This document shows, one piece after another, positions 45,145 to 55,238 of a stretch of 63,028 bases of DNA. The stretch is taken from contig CAJXTI010000016.1 in assembly GCA_913061185.1 (NCBI GenBank), positions 1-63,028 of the forward strand, read 5' to 3'. Position 1 is the stretch's first letter. Each line of letters starts with the position of its first letter. Both the position numbers and the translations under genes were made by a program. Below the pieces are notes generated by a model that was given only the letters and a program-made list of their open reading frames with translations, made no database searches and was not told the DNA's origin. The DNA comes from an uncultured Oceanobacter sp. Its GTDB lineage: Bacteria > Pseudomonadota > Gammaproteobacteria > Pseudomonadales > Oceanobacteraceae.

Positions 45145-45579
45145 ATGACCCGTTCCCACACAGAAGCATTGGTTTTTAACTACTATCAGGCATTTAACCA
45201 AGGCGATATGAACGCCTTCCTGGCGTTACTCTCTGACGATGTCATTCACGATATCAATCAGGGAGAGCGAGAAACCGGCCGTGAGGCCTTTGCCCGCTTT
45301 ATGGCGCGTATGAATCACCATTACCGCGAAACCCTGAAGGATATCGTGATTCTCAGTAGCCCGGATGGAGAACGAGCCGCTGCCGAGTTTGTCGTACATG
45401 GCGAATATCTGGCAACGGATGACGGCTTGCCCGCGGCCAAGGGTCAGCGTTATGTCTTGCCTGCCGGGGCGTTTTTTGAGATCCGGAATGGCAAAATTGC
45501 CCGTGTCAGCAACTACTACAACCTGGACGACTGGATTCGTCAGGTAACAGCGGCCGCCCTTGCGGACGGAGTGGTTTAA
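45145..45579 (+). CDS. SnoaL/ketosteroid-isomerase-like protein
   Basis: The 144-residue NTF2-like protein begins TRSHTEALVFNYYQAFNQGD, then FLALLSDDVIHDINQGER and YRETLKDIVILSSPDGERAA; a predicted cone-shaped fold with a polar pocket. It resembles a group of small cytoplasmic SnoaL proteins in Proteobacteria with no known substrate. It is separate from the B12 operon by about 100 bases. It converges on the PepSY gene with a four-base overlap. Confidence 0.75.
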   Translation: MTRSHTEALVFNYYQAFNQGDMNAFLALLSDDVIHDINQGERETGREAFARFMARMNHHYRETLKDIVILSSPDGERAAAEFVVHGEYLATDDGLPAAKGQRYVLPAGAFFEIRNGKIARVSNYYNLDDWIRQVTAAALADGVV

Positions 45580-46802
45580 GGCCTGTCTGGTTGAGCACGT
45601 CGGGGGCTTGTCAGCCGGGTACGCTTGAGCCAGATCAGGATGCCCGTCAGGGATAAGATAGCGACTATTACTCCTAACAAAGACAGTAATATTCTGCCAG
45701 TGAGACCCAAAATACGACCGGAATGCAGTGGGTATTGGGCCTGTACAAAAATATCCGCTGCAGTGCCCTTGCCGGTTTCAATTCGAGCGAGGATATCACC
45801 GTTGTCACTGTCGATTTGTAACCAGTTTGGCCCCAGTCCACCATCTCCATGAGCGCCTTCCAGCGTATAAAAACCGACGCCATAGACTTTGTGCAGAGCA
45901 CCATAATATAGGCCGCCAGGTGGCTTCTTCCAGCCCAGACGCAGGGCTTCGTCGGTAGCGATGGCGAGTATTTGCTCCCGTGTCAGTTGCGGGCTGGCGG
46001 GTTTGTTCATGGGGCGAGCAGAGCGGGTGTCGAATGCATCAGGGGTCAGGCTGGATATTTGCCCCAGTAGTGGCCTGACCAGCTGATATTCCAGATTCAT
46101 GGAAATGGAACTGAACGCCACAATCAACAGCAATGGCCAGATCCAGACACCGCCGGAACGATGCAGGTCAAACGTGAGTTTGTGGCCCGGCTGACGCCAG
46201 CGGAAACGGAAGGACTTGCGCCATACCCGCCGCGACGGGAAGCTGATTCCCAATGCGATCAGGCAGTCGAGTGTCCAGAATACCGCGACCACTCCCATAA
46301 ACAAAATGCCCAGTTCGAGACCCAAGCCGTCGGGCAAATGCAGGCTGTAGTGCAGCTTGTATAAAAACGGCAACAGGTTTTCTCGGCTCAGCGAGATATC
46401 GCCCCAGTGACGCCAGGATTGTGCCGTGCCAGTGTAAGGGTTCATGGCAATCTGGTTATGCGACAGACGCTGTTGCTGACCGCTGACAGGATCCGCTGCT
46501 CCTTCGACATAAAGCAGGGTGTTGTGACCCGGCTCCTGATGCAAATCGAGCCAGGTGACTTGGGCGGCAGGCTGCTGCTGTTCGTAGCGGTTGGCCAACT
46601 CAAGGGCGGTAAACAGCCGTTGACCTGGCTCCGAGTTGTCCGGGATGGCGGTTTCAAATAATTGGGGATTGAGCCATTCATCCAGCTCATGATCCCAGGA
46701 GATGATCGCGCCGGTTGCGCCGGCGACGAACAGAAACAGGGCCGTTGCCAGTCCGATGACCCGGTGACAACGAACCATAAACGGTCGCAGTACATTGACC
46801 AT
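45576..46802 (-). CDS. PepSY-associated TM-helix protein (iron uptake reductase-like)
   Basis: The 408-residue inner-membrane protein starts with a helix (VIGLATALFLFVAGATGAIISW) followed by HELDEWLNPQLF. It has four to five transmembrane segments and periplasmic PepSY-like portions, with conserved His residues near the helices (for example RCHRVIGL, LHYSLHLPDG, FDLHRSGGVW) fit for heme or metal binding. Members usually lie next to siderophore receptors and are thought to reduce or release iron from siderophores in the periplasm. It begins 6 bases after the receptor gene stops. Confidence 0.85.
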   Translation of the reverse strand: MVNVLRPFMVRCHRVIGLATALFLFVAGATGAIISWDHELDEWLNPQLFETAIPDNSEPGQRLFTALELANRYEQQQPAAQVTWLDLHQEPGHNTLLYVEGAADPVSGQQQRLSHNQIAMNPYTGTAQSWRHWGDISLSRENLLPFLYKLHYSLHLPDGLGLELGILFMGVVAVFWTLDCLIALGISFPSRRVWRKSFRFRWRQPGHKLTFDLHRSGGVWIWPLLLIVAFSSISMNLEYQLVRPLLGQISSLTPDAFDTRSARPMNKPASPQLTREQILAIATDEALRLGWKKPPGGLYYGALHKVYGVGFYTLEGAHGDGGLGPNWLQIDSDNGDILARIETGKGTAADIFVQAQYPLHSGRILGLTGRILLSLLGVIVAILSLTGILIWLKRTRLTSPRRAQPDRP

Positions 46803-46808
46803 GCAGGA

Positions 46809-49181
46809 TTACCAGCGATATTTGATGGAAGCGACTGCCTTGCGGCCTCGAGCTCGATAGCAGTAGCCGTCATGACACAAAGTGTATGTGTTGTCGGCCA
46901 GGTTGCTGATGTTGAGCGCAGCGGTGGCACCACTTAACCATTGATCCAGCTTCCAGGATGCGCGGGCATCAACAACCGAGTAGGCGTCATTTTTCCAGCT
47001 GTTGGCGGCATCGGCATAACTCATACCCACCCAGCGCGCTCCCAGTCCTGCCTCAAACTGGCCAAACTGATAATTACCCCAGGCATTGGCCATGTTGTTG
47101 GGGGTGCCAGTGGGTTGATTGCCTTGGTAGCCGTCATTACTGCGGCTGACTTCCGGGTCGAGATAGGTATAGGAAGCGGTCAGGTCGAGGTTGCGGAGGT
47201 TGAGTTTACCTTCCAGTTCCAGGCCCTGGGTGCGTAATTCGCCGGTTTGCACATTGAAGTCAGAATTGTTGAGGTCCGTGGTCAGGACGTTGGTTTCGGT
47301 CAGATCAAAGAGACTGGCAACAGCAAACAGACGCTGGTTGGCCGATTGGTATTTGACCCCGGCCTCCAGTTGCCTGCCTTCGCCAGGTTCAAACGGGTTG
47401 CCATTGGCATCGCTGCCAATATTGGCGGTGAACGAGGTGGCGTAACTGATGTAGGGAGCCAGGCCGTTGTCCAATTCACGAATCAGACCGAGGCTGCCGC
47501 TGGTCGCCTGGTCATTCTGGCGCGTGTCATCTCCATAGAGAATGTCTTCTGTCTGGGTGTTGAGGTTATCTCGGCGGAGGCCAGCGGCCAGATGCCAGTG
47601 GTTTGCCCAGGTCATCTGATTCTGCAGGTAGATACCGGTCTGGCGGCTGCGCTGTTGCTCTTGATAAATGCTGCTGCGTTGCGGGAAGTCCTGATGGTAA
47701 TCCGGTGCCGCAGAATCAATGGCTGGGGCCTCACCCATCAGATAGTCGACATCGGTATTGATGCGATAGTGGTCGATCCCCAGTGCCAGACGGTTACTGG
47801 TTGCTCCGGCGCTGTATTGCCATTCGAGGTGAGTGTCGAGTGCCAGCGTGTTCATGGTCTCTTCGATTTCGGCGGCGTCACGTTCAATCACTGTGCCGCT
47901 GGTTTCGCCGGAGGCATCGGCGTAGCGGTTGAGGGCGTCGACGCTGCCGAGTGTCAGCGTCTGGTGCAGGCTGAGTACATCGTTGATGGTGTGGGTCAAC
48001 TCGGTGGTCAGTGCACTCTGGGTTTGATGCAGTTTGTCGTAATCGATATCCCCGGCCCAGAAATCGGTCAGTTGGTCACCGTCCTGATACAACTGTGGTG
48101 AACCGGCGGTTTCATAGCGCTGGTGATGAGCCAGGATGGTCAGCTCTGTATCGTCTGAAATACGCCATAACAGGGACGGGGCGATATAGAGGCTGTCATC
48201 ATTGATGCCAGTGACATCGGAGTCGGCATCACGGGCGAGTGCCACCAGCCGGTAGCTGAGTTGCTCGCTGAGATCGGCACTGATGTCCAGCTGTCCTTGG
48301 CGATGTTGTTCGCTACCGATTTGCAGCTCTGCAGTATTGTCGGTGTCATAACCTGGACGTTTGCTGACCCGGTTGATCAGTCCGCCGGGCGTCACTTGTC
48401 CATAGCTGACGGAGTCGGGGCCTTTGACCACCTCAAGACGTTCAAGGCCAAAGGGTTCGGTGCGGTAGTAAGCCAGCCAGCCGGTATTCAGCTGACGCAA
48501 ACCGTCACGATAATCGGCTCCGGTGGTGACGGAGTAACCCCGGATAGAGACCTGATCAAAACGCAAGTCCTGCCCGAAAGCCGCTACCTGTACCCCGGAG
48601 GTGTAGCCGACCGCCTGTTCAACCGATGTCGCTGCCAGGTCTGCAATCAGATCTGCGGTGACGACGGAAACCGAGCGGGCGGTTTCCATCTGACGTGTCG
48701 CCATGCGGCCCAGTGAACCGGTGTTGTTGGCGATATAACCCTCAACTGGCGCAGTGGCGGATTCCCGAGCGAAGCTGTCCTGAACCTTGAGCTTGGGTAG
48801 GTTAAAAACCCCGTCGGGTGACTGCTGTGGTATCAGTACCAGCGCGCCATTGTTGTTGCGGGAAAGCATCAGATCAGTGCCTTGGATCAGCAGGTCGATC
48901 AGATCTGGTACAGAATATTGCCCGGACACGGCGGCGTGACGGATACCGTCCAGTTGTGCTGGATCAAATATCAGAATGGTACCCGTGCTGACTGAAATTT
49001 GTGTCAATGTTGTCGCCAGTGGCGCTGCTGGCAGGTCGAACTGTTGTTGCGCTGCCGGGTTGTTTGTTGCAGTGGTCTCTAATGACTGTGCTGCGGCTGA
49101 TAAGCCGGTCGTCAGCACCAAGGCCAAGGAAAGGGCTTTGAGAGGGAATACCGGTCGGGAATGCGGGCGATGGGTCAACAT
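46809..49181 (-). CDS. TonB-dependent siderophore receptor with STN signalling domain
   Basis: The 790-residue outer-membrane receptor has a signal peptide (ending GLSAAAQS). A secretin/TonB N-terminal domain (FDLPAAPLATTLTQISVSTG, about 48-115) marks a FecA/FpvA-like transducer. The plug domain (RSVSVVTADLIADLAATSVE, then VKGPDSVSYGQVTPGGLINR) and the barrel follow, ending in AVASIKYRW with a C-terminal Trp. The STN domain would contact the FecR-like protein encoded upstream. The most likely ligand is a ferric siderophore, but its type cannot be told. It lies in the order fecI-fecR-receptor-PepSY. Confidence 0.92.
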   Translation of the reverse strand: MLTHRPHSRPVFPLKALSLALVLTTGLSAAAQSLETTATNNPAAQQQFDLPAAPLATTLTQISVSTGTILIFDPAQLDGIRHAAVSGQYSVPDLIDLLIQGTDLMLSRNNNGALVLIPQQSPDGVFNLPKLKVQDSFARESATAPVEGYIANNTGSLGRMATRQMETARSVSVVTADLIADLAATSVEQAVGYTSGVQVAAFGQDLRFDQVSIRGYSVTTGADYRDGLRQLNTGWLAYYRTEPFGLERLEVVKGPDSVSYGQVTPGGLINRVSKRPGYDTDNTAELQIGSEQHRQGQLDISADLSEQLSYRLVALARDADSDVTGINDDSLYIAPSLLWRISDDTELTILAHHQRYETAGSPQLYQDGDQLTDFWAGDIDYDKLHQTQSALTTELTHTINDVLSLHQTLTLGSVDALNRYADASGETSGTVIERDAAEIEETMNTLALDTHLEWQYSAGATSNRLALGIDHYRINTDVDYLMGEAPAIDSAAPDYHQDFPQRSSIYQEQQRSRQTGIYLQNQMTWANHWHLAAGLRRDNLNTQTEDILYGDDTRQNDQATSGSLGLIRELDNGLAPYISYATSFTANIGSDANGNPFEPGEGRQLEAGVKYQSANQRLFAVASLFDLTETNVLTTDLNNSDFNVQTGELRTQGLELEGKLNLRNLDLTASYTYLDPEVSRSNDGYQGNQPTGTPNNMANAWGNYQFGQFEAGLGARWVGMSYADAANSWKNDAYSVVDARASWKLDQWLSGATAALNISNLADNTYTLCHDGYCYRARGRKAVASIKYRW

Positions 49182-49258
49182 GAAATACCTTATATCGAGG
49201 CTGCTTTCCTTGTATGCCGCATGAGTTGATAAAAAGTATCAGTTGTTTGACTGTTTTT

Positions 49259-50269
49259 TTATAAGCGTGGCTGAATGGTCAGCCAGACTCCAAACAAATT
49301 ACTGACTTCCAGCGGGTGCGATTGCGCCAGTAAAGACAAGGTGTCGGGGATGTTGTTGATCGGGAATAAACCGGAGACGCGCTGATTGGCAAGGGTTGGG
49401 TGCAGGCGAATATGGCCGCTGAAATAGCGCTGCAATTCAGTCACTAGCTCGGCCAAGGGCAGGTTGTCGGCCGCGAATAACTGCTGGGTCCAGAGCGTGC
49501 TACTGATCGCCGCAGCTTGCTGGTGCCGGATGCCCAGTTGGTTGAATTGCACCTGCTGCCCAGCCGTCACAATTTGCCACTCTTGTCCTTGATGGCCGCT
49601 GACGCGCACACGGCCTTCAAAGACTTGCAGTCGGGTTTGATGCTGTTGCTGTTGCACCGAAAAGCGCGTGCCCAAGGCTTGCAGTTGGGCATCGCGGGTA
49701 CTGACATGAAAGGGCGCTTCGAGGTAAAGGCCATTTTTGCCAGTGTTGATGAGTATTTCACCTTGTTGCAGTTGGATCTGACGCCGGGATGAAGACAGGC
49801 TGACGTCAACCTGGGTGTTGGTATTCAGTTGCAGGCGAGTGCCATCGGCCAGAGTGACATCCAGCTGTTCGCTGGTACGAGTGGTAAAATCGTGTGAATT
49901 GAGTACACCGGATTGCCAGGCAAGCAAGCCGCCGGTTGTCATCATCATCACGAGGGTTGACATTGCCCGGCGACGCGACAGTGTGGGGTTTGCCTGCAAA
50001 ATCTGCGCGGACTGCTCGGGCAAGTTACCCAACATGCTTTTCAGGTGTAATGCCCGTTGCCAGGCCCGTTGATGATCCTGGTGCTGGCCCAACCAGCGTT
50101 GAAAAGCCTGTTTGGCCGGTTGATCCCAGTCATCGGAGCTGAGCAGCAACCATTCGGCTGCCTGTTCCAAAACGGCAGGGTTCAAGGCCGGATAGGCTGT
50201 TGATGTGGTCGGAGTGGATGCTGGCAGGTTGTGGCCATCACGATCGGGTTGGTGTGTCATGTCAGTCAT
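49259..50269 (-). CDS. FecR-family anti-sigma regulator
   Basis: The 336-residue inner-membrane protein has an N-terminal cytoplasmic domain (about 30-95: EQAAEWLLLSSDDWDQPAKQ with WLGQHQDHQRAWQRA, the DUF4880 anti-sigma motif) and one transmembrane helix near 105-122 (MSTLVMMMTTGGLLAW). The periplasmic FecR domain contains DVTLADGTRLQLNTNTQVDV and AEGRV-like VFEGRVRVSG, ending with a small STN-like domain (VTELQRYFSGHIRLHPTLAN). It relays receptor state to the sigma factor encoded upstream, which it overlaps by eight bases. Confidence 0.9.
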   Translation of the reverse strand: MTDMTHQPDRDGHNLPASTPTTSTAYPALNPAVLEQAAEWLLLSSDDWDQPAKQAFQRWLGQHQDHQRAWQRALHLKSMLGNLPEQSAQILQANPTLSRRRAMSTLVMMMTTGGLLAWQSGVLNSHDFTTRTSEQLDVTLADGTRLQLNTNTQVDVSLSSSRRQIQLQQGEILINTGKNGLYLEAPFHVSTRDAQLQALGTRFSVQQQQHQTRLQVFEGRVRVSGHQGQEWQIVTAGQQVQFNQLGIRHQQAAAISSTLWTQQLFAADNLPLAELVTELQRYFSGHIRLHPTLANQRVSGLFPINNIPDTLSLLAQSHPLEVSNLFGVWLTIQPRL

Positions 50270-50774
50270 CCATAACGCTCAGGCAGGCAACCAGGGCGCG
50301 TTTGATATGACGCTTAATGGTAATTTCGGCTACCCCCAGGCGAGTCGCAATGTCGCGGTATTTCATGCCTTCGAATTGTGCCAGTAAAAACGCTTCTTTG
50401 ACGTCAGGCGTCAAGCTGTCGAGTGCCTGACTGACCAGGCAGAGCGTTTCCAGAATCAGCTCGCGTTGCTCCGGTGATGGTGCGTATACGGCAGGCTGTT
50501 CAGCCAGAGTGGCCAGCCAGGCTTGTTCAATATCCCGGCGCCGAAACCAGCTGATCAGTATGCCTTTGGCTATGGTGGTGAGGTAGGATCTGGGTTCGTT
50601 CAGTGAAAGTGAACAGGGCTTGCGCAGCAGGCGCAAGAAAGTATCGTGAGCCAGGTCGGCGGACTGCTCATTGCAATTGAGACGGCGGTAAAACCATTGT
50701 CGCAGCCAGTCATTGTGATGCTTGTAGAGCTGCTGGATGTCGCTTGATGAGGTGGCAATGGGCACGAGGGTCAA
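50262..50774 (-). CDS. FecI-like ECF sigma factor
   Basis: The 170-residue extracytoplasmic-function sigma factor has region 2 (LYKHHNDWLRQWFYRRLN and ADLAHDTFLRLL) and region 4 (ALDSLTPDVKEAFLLAQFEG with YRDIATRLGVAEITIKRHIK). It would direct polymerase to the receptor promoter when iron-siderophore binds. A Fur-like sequence lies 31-52 bases upstream of the start, consistent with iron repression of the whole unit. It starts a minus-strand run through 45576. Confidence 0.9.
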   Translation of the reverse strand: MTLVPIATSSSDIQQLYKHHNDWLRQWFYRRLNCNEQSADLAHDTFLRLLRKPCSLSLNEPRSYLTTIAKGILISWFRRRDIEQAWLATLAEQPAVYAPSPEQRELILETLCLVSQALDSLTPDVKEAFLLAQFEGMKYRDIATRLGVAEITIKRHIKRALVACLSVMDD

Positions 50775-50804
50775 TCTCTGTTTTGAGCTTGTTATGCATT
50801 ATAT

Positions 50805-50826
50805 GCAAATGCAAATCTTTATCAAT
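50805..50826 (-). promoter_or_regulatory. Fur-like box upstream of the FecI gene
   Basis: On the minus strand the site reads ATTGATAAAGATTTGCATTT, which matches the hexamer pattern GATAAT-GATAAT-CATTATC loosely (GATAAA-GATTTG-CATTTGC). It is placed 31-52 bases before the sigma-factor gene, where an iron-repressed promoter would be expected. Confidence 0.45.
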
Positions 50827-51037
50827 TGTATAGGGTGATGGTTGCTGCTTTTGGGCGTCATTACTTTGGCAACCTTTAATCAGCGGGTATTCGCTTCTGA
50901 CAGACTCTTAGGCGGATATTGTGACTCTATGGGGTCACTTGCCGGTCATTGCCACTCGCGCCATCTGCCCAGTGGCGCTGACACGTCGTATAATAGCCAC
51001 TCGATTTCCCCCATCTTCGTTGTTTTCAGGATCGCTT

Positions 51038-54000
51038 TTGTCTTCCGACCACTCTTCAGACCACACCTCCGATCACACTGTGATCGCCGAATCAACGCCT
51101 GTCACCATCGATCAGCGGGCCTTGCACCAGGCGATTGATCATTGTCTGATCCGGGATCGCTCCCGTTTGCGGCGTCAGTTGAAAGAGCTGCTGGCCAGTC
51201 AGCGGCGGCAGCAACCGCAACCGCTCGACGCAGCGCTGACCAAACTGCTGGCGGGCATTGAAACCAGCCAACAGCTGGTGGCGCAGCGCAGTGACAGTGT
51301 GCGCTTGAGCTATCCGGATTTGCCGGTATCGGAACGGAAAGACGAGATTCTGGCGGCCATCAAAAACCATCAGGTGGTGGTGATTGCCGGTGAAACCGGA
51401 TCGGGCAAAACCACTCAGTTACCCAAAATCTGCCTGGAGGCCGGTCTCGGTCGTTATGGCCGTATTGGCCATACCCAGCCACGACGGCTGGCGGCCCGGT
51501 CGGTGGCCCAGCGTATTGCCGACGAGCTGCACACCGAACTGGGTTCACTGGTGGGCTTTCAGATTCGCTTTACCGATCAGAGCAGTGATCGAACCCGTAT
51601 CAAGTTGATGACCGATGGTATCTTGCTGGCGCAAACCCAGCATGACCGTTTTCTCAATGAATACGATGTCATCATCATTGACGAAGCCCACGAGCGCAGT
51701 CTGAACATCGACTTTTTGATGGGCTATCTGAAAAACATGTTGCCCAAACGACCGGATCTGAAACTGGTCATTACCTCGGCGACCATTGACGTCGAGCGGT
51801 TTTCTGCCCACTTCGACAACGCTCCGGTGATACAGGTGTCTGGTCGAACCTATCCGGTTGAAACCCGCTACCGATCACTCGTTAGAGAAACGGAAGACGA
51901 AGAAGATCGCACCCTGTTTGAAGGGGTAAACGATGCGTTGGCCGAACTACGTAATGAAGACAAAAAAGGCGGTATTCCCGGCGACGTGCTGGTATTTTTG
52001 CCCGGTGAACGGGAGATCCGCGAATGTGCGGAATACCTGCGCCGTGCCAGCTTGCCTGCAACCGATATTCTGCCGTTGTATGCCCGTTTAAGTGGTTCGG
52101 ATCAGCAACGGATTTTTAAGCCTCATGGTGGTCGGCGGGTGGTGTTGGCGACCAATGTTGCCGAAACGTCGTTGACGGTGCCGGGTATTCGCTACGTGGT
52201 CGATTCCGGGGTGGCGCGGATCAGTCGCTACAGTTACAAAAGCAAGGTACAGCGCTTGCCGGTTGAGGCTATTTCTCAGGCCAGCGCCAATCAGCGTGCC
52301 GGGCGTTGTGGCCGCACCTCTCCGGGCATTTGTATTCGCTTGTACGAAGAGAGTGATTTCCTCGGTCGCGATGAATTTACTGATCCGGAAATCCGCCGTA
52401 CCAACCTGGCGGCGGTGATTCTGCAAATGCTGCACCTGGGTCTGGGTCGGTTGCAGGATTTTCCATTTGTTGATCCGCCGGACGAGCGGTTTATTAACGA
52501 TGGTTTCACGCTGCTGCAAGAGCTGGAAGCGGTTGATAAACAACAAAAACTGACCCCGTTGGGGCGTCAGATGGGGCGTTTGCCGACCGATCCCCGATTG
52601 TCCAGAATGATGCTGGAGGCGGAGAGGCAGGGTGCTCTCAGTGAGGTATTGATTATTGCAGCGGCGTTAACCGTGCAAGACCCTCGCGAACGCCCGCAGG
52701 ACAAACAACAGCAGGCCGATGAAAAGCATCGTCTCTGGCAAGATGAAGACTCGGATTTTGTCGCATTGGTGAACCTCTGGAATGCTTATGAAGAGCAACG
52801 TCAGGAGTTGACCCAAAACCAGATTCGCAAGTGGTGCAGCAAACATTTTCTCAATTACATGCGTATGCGCGAGTGGCGTGATACCCATCGTCAGCTGCAC
52901 CTGTTGTGCAAGGATCTGGGCCTGACGGCAAACACCCAGGTGGCCAGTTACGAGTCGCTGCACAAGTCGTTGCTGGCGGGCATGCTGAGCCAGATTGGCT
53001 TCAAGGGTGAAGGACAGGAATATCTGGGTGCCCGTAATCGCAAGCTGTTTGTTTTTCCGGCGTCAAGCCAGCACAAGAAAAAACCGAAATGGATGATGGC
53101 GGCAGAGCTGGTGGAAACCAGCAAGTTGTTTGCCCGCACCGTCGCCAAGATTGAACCGCCCTGGATTGAGGAAATTGGCCAGCCACTGCTCAAATACCAG
53201 TACTTTGAGCCGCACTGGCACGAAAAACGCGGTCAAGTGGTGGCGTATGAGCAAAGTATGTTATACGGCCTGATCGTCAATCCGCGCAAGCGTGTGAACT
53301 ACGCGCTCAGCCATCCGCGCGAAGCCTGGGAAATATTGATTCTGGAAGGTCTGGTTGGACAAAAAATAAAGACCCGCGCCGACTTTTTACCGCACAACAT
53401 CGACCTGATTGCGGAGGTCACAGAGTACGAAGAAAAATCCCGTCGGCGTGATCTGGTGATTGATGACAACTTCCTGATTGATTTTTACCAGGCGCGTTTG
53501 CCCGTAGAGATTGTCACGACCCGACATTTGGAGCGCTGGTACAGCACGGCCACTGCCGAGCAGCAAAATGCCCTCAAACTGACCCGCGAATTGCTGCTGA
53601 GTGATGCCGCCGCAGGGATCACTGACACGGATTTTCCCGCCGAGCTGGAATGGCAAGGGCTGCAATTTCCATTGAGTTACAAGTTTGCTCCCGGCACGGT
53701 GGATGACGGCGTGTCGTTAAGTGTGCCCGTGGCGATGTTGCAGCAAGTTCCATCTGCTCAAGTGGAATGGCTGGTGCCCGGTTTTGTTGCTGAAAAAATT
53801 GCACTGATCATCAAGGGGTTGCCGAAAGCCGTTCGCAAGCTGTTTGTGCCGGTGCCCAATACCGTAGAGGAATTCCTGCAAACAGCGCATGTGACCAAAG
53901 GCAGTTTGTATTCCTTGCTGGCAGCGTATCTGAATCGGATTGCGCGTCCTCGCATCGAAGTCGAGGATTTGCGCGGTATCGAGTTACCGCCTCATATGCT

Positions 54001-54988
54001 GATCAATATCCAGGTGCTGGATGATGGCAAGCTGATGGCTCAGAGTCGCGATCTGGAGGCATTAAAGTCTGATCTGAGTGAACTCAGTAAAAGTCAGATG
54101 CAGACCATGGTGAAACACGAGCTGCAACGGGATAACGTTCAGCGTTGGGACTTTGGTGACTTGCCCGAGGCGACCCAGACTGAGGTGAATGGTCTGCAGG
54201 TGCGGGCGTTTCCTTGTCTGAAAGTCGAAAACGAGCAGTTACAGCTGACCGTCGAAGCGGATGCTGAAACCGCCAGACGCAGTCATCGCCGTGGGCTGGT
54301 GGCGCTGTTCCGTAAATCGTTGAGCGAACAGGAGCGGCTGTTAAAAAACAGTATTCAGAAAAAAATGAGCAGCCGCTGGCTGCAAGCCAAGGGGATGGGG
54401 ACGCAACAATCACTCACTCATGAATTGCTGGAGGCCGCTTTCCAGCAGGTGTTTGTACCACTGGATGAGCCGCTGCCCTATAAAGAAGACGAATTTCAGC
54501 AACGTGTCTTGCGACGGGCAATGCTGGTTGAGCATGGCGAGCAATTACTGCTGCAATTCATCGAGTGGATGGCCTTGCGTCACAAGGTACTCAAAAGCAT
54601 GAGCGGGGCCGTCAGCCTCGATCGAGCCATGGCCTACAGCGACATCAAGGTTAATCTGGAACGCTTGCTGAAACCCGGATTCATGCTTGATGCCAGCTGG
54701 GACCGGCTGAAGTGCTTCCATCGTTATCTCAAGGCCATGGAATATCGTATCGACAAGCTGCAAGGTAACTTGCCCCGTGATCGTCTCGGCATGACGGAGT
54801 ACGCCTCGGTGTACGAACCCTTTGTGAAATTTACCGATGGCATGGCGCTGGATGAGCCGTCGGAGTGGACGGATTTTCGCTGGTTGCTGGAAGAGTTCCG
54901 GGTGTCGCTGTTTGCCCAGCCGCTAGGAACCCAGGAGGCAGTCTCGCTAAAACGGCTCGATAAACGCTGGCAGGAGTTGACCCGCTAA
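51038..54988 (+). CDS. hrpA: ATP-dependent RNA helicase HrpA
   Basis: The 1316-residue DEAH-box RNA helicase (E. coli HrpA 1300) has Walker A IAGETGSGKTTQLPK (about 115), DEAH in VIIIDEAHERSLNIDF (about 210), SAT in VITSATIDVERF, QRAGRCGRTSPGICIRLYEE and the long C-terminal HrpA-specific region with an OB-fold and helical parts. It acts on mRNA and ribosomes. The open frame reaches 50921 but TTG 51038 is preferred: AGGAT lies upstream and the protein would then open MSSDHSSDHTSDH, a short repeat from imperfect 12-base units. The genomic island starts after its stop, so it marks the core side of the junction. Confidence 0.9.
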   Translation: MSSDHSSDHTSDHTVIAESTPVTIDQRALHQAIDHCLIRDRSRLRRQLKELLASQRRQQPQPLDAALTKLLAGIETSQQLVAQRSDSVRLSYPDLPVSERKDEILAAIKNHQVVVIAGETGSGKTTQLPKICLEAGLGRYGRIGHTQPRRLAARSVAQRIADELHTELGSLVGFQIRFTDQSSDRTRIKLMTDGILLAQTQHDRFLNEYDVIIIDEAHERSLNIDFLMGYLKNMLPKRPDLKLVITSATIDVERFSAHFDNAPVIQVSGRTYPVETRYRSLVRETEDEEDRTLFEGVNDALAELRNEDKKGGIPGDVLVFLPGEREIRECAEYLRRASLPATDILPLYARLSGSDQQRIFKPHGGRRVVLATNVAETSLTVPGIRYVVDSGVARISRYSYKSKVQRLPVEAISQASANQRAGRCGRTSPGICIRLYEESDFLGRDEFTDPEIRRTNLAAVILQMLHLGLGRLQDFPFVDPPDERFINDGFTLLQELEAVDKQQKLTPLGRQMGRLPTDPRLSRMMLEAERQGALSEVLIIAAALTVQDPRERPQDKQQQADEKHRLWQDEDSDFVALVNLWNAYEEQRQELTQNQIRKWCSKHFLNYMRMREWRDTHRQLHLLCKDLGLTANTQVASYESLHKSLLAGMLSQIGFKGEGQEYLGARNRKLFVFPASSQHKKKPKWMMAAELVETSKLFARTVAKIEPPWIEEIGQPLLKYQYFEPHWHEKRGQVVAYEQSMLYGLIVNPRKRVNYALSHPREAWEILILEGLVGQKIKTRADFLPHNIDLIAEVTEYEEKSRRRDLVIDDNFLIDFYQARLPVEIVTTRHLERWYSTATAEQQNALKLTRELLLSDAAAGITDTDFPAELEWQGLQFPLSYKFAPGTVDDGVSLSVPVAMLQQVPSAQVEWLVPGFVAEKIALIIKGLPKAVRKLFVPVPNTVEEFLQTAHVTKGSLYSLLAAYLNRIARPRIEVEDLRGIELPPHMLINIQVLDDGKLMAQSRDLEALKSDLSELSKSQMQTMVKHELQRDNVQRWDFGDLPEATQTEVNGLQVRAFPCLKVENEQLQLTVEADAETARRSHRRGLVALFRKSLSEQERLLKNSIQKKMSSRWLQAKGMGTQQSLTHELLEAAFQQVFVPLDEPLPYKEDEFQQRVLRRAMLVEHGEQLLLQFIEWMALRHKVLKSMSGAVSLDRAMAYSDIKVNLERLLKPGFMLDASWDRLKCFHRYLKAMEYRIDKLQGNLPRDRLGMTEYASVYEPFVKFTDGMALDEPSEWTDFRWLLEEFRVSLFAQPLGTQEAVSLKRLDKRWQELTR

Positions 54989-55034
54989 TCAGGGATTGCG
55001 GGAGCTGGAAAGATTGACCAGGGGGCGTTCTCAA

Positions 55035-55238
55035 TTATTTGCCACGGCCTGTCAGGAGGAAAAATCGTAACCGCTCCATGATCTGATTCCAGGGCAATAA
55101 TGCCTCTATCGCTTCCAGACTGTCTGCTTGCGACAGGTGAGTGAAGACCGTTTTGAGATAGGCCGCCGATTCCAGCCCATTGGCTTTGGCGGTTTCGATC
55201 AGGCTATAAAGATTGGCGCTGGCTTTTGCTCCGGCAAT
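55035..55238 (-). pseudogene. IS66-family transposase remnant (C-terminal end)
   Basis: The minus strand encodes the end of the IS66 transposase (TnpC): AGAKASANLYSLIETAKANG followed by LESAAYLKTVFTHL, IEALLPWN and a stop at 55035-55037. Only about 67 residues remain; the upstream part is missing and is replaced on the plus strand by an IS3 fragment. No terminal repeat of the element could be identified. Confidence 0.8.

Noticed and set aside
47247..48101. Plus-strand frame of about 284 codons
   Set aside because: It lies inside the TonB receptor gene on the other strand and shows no family features.
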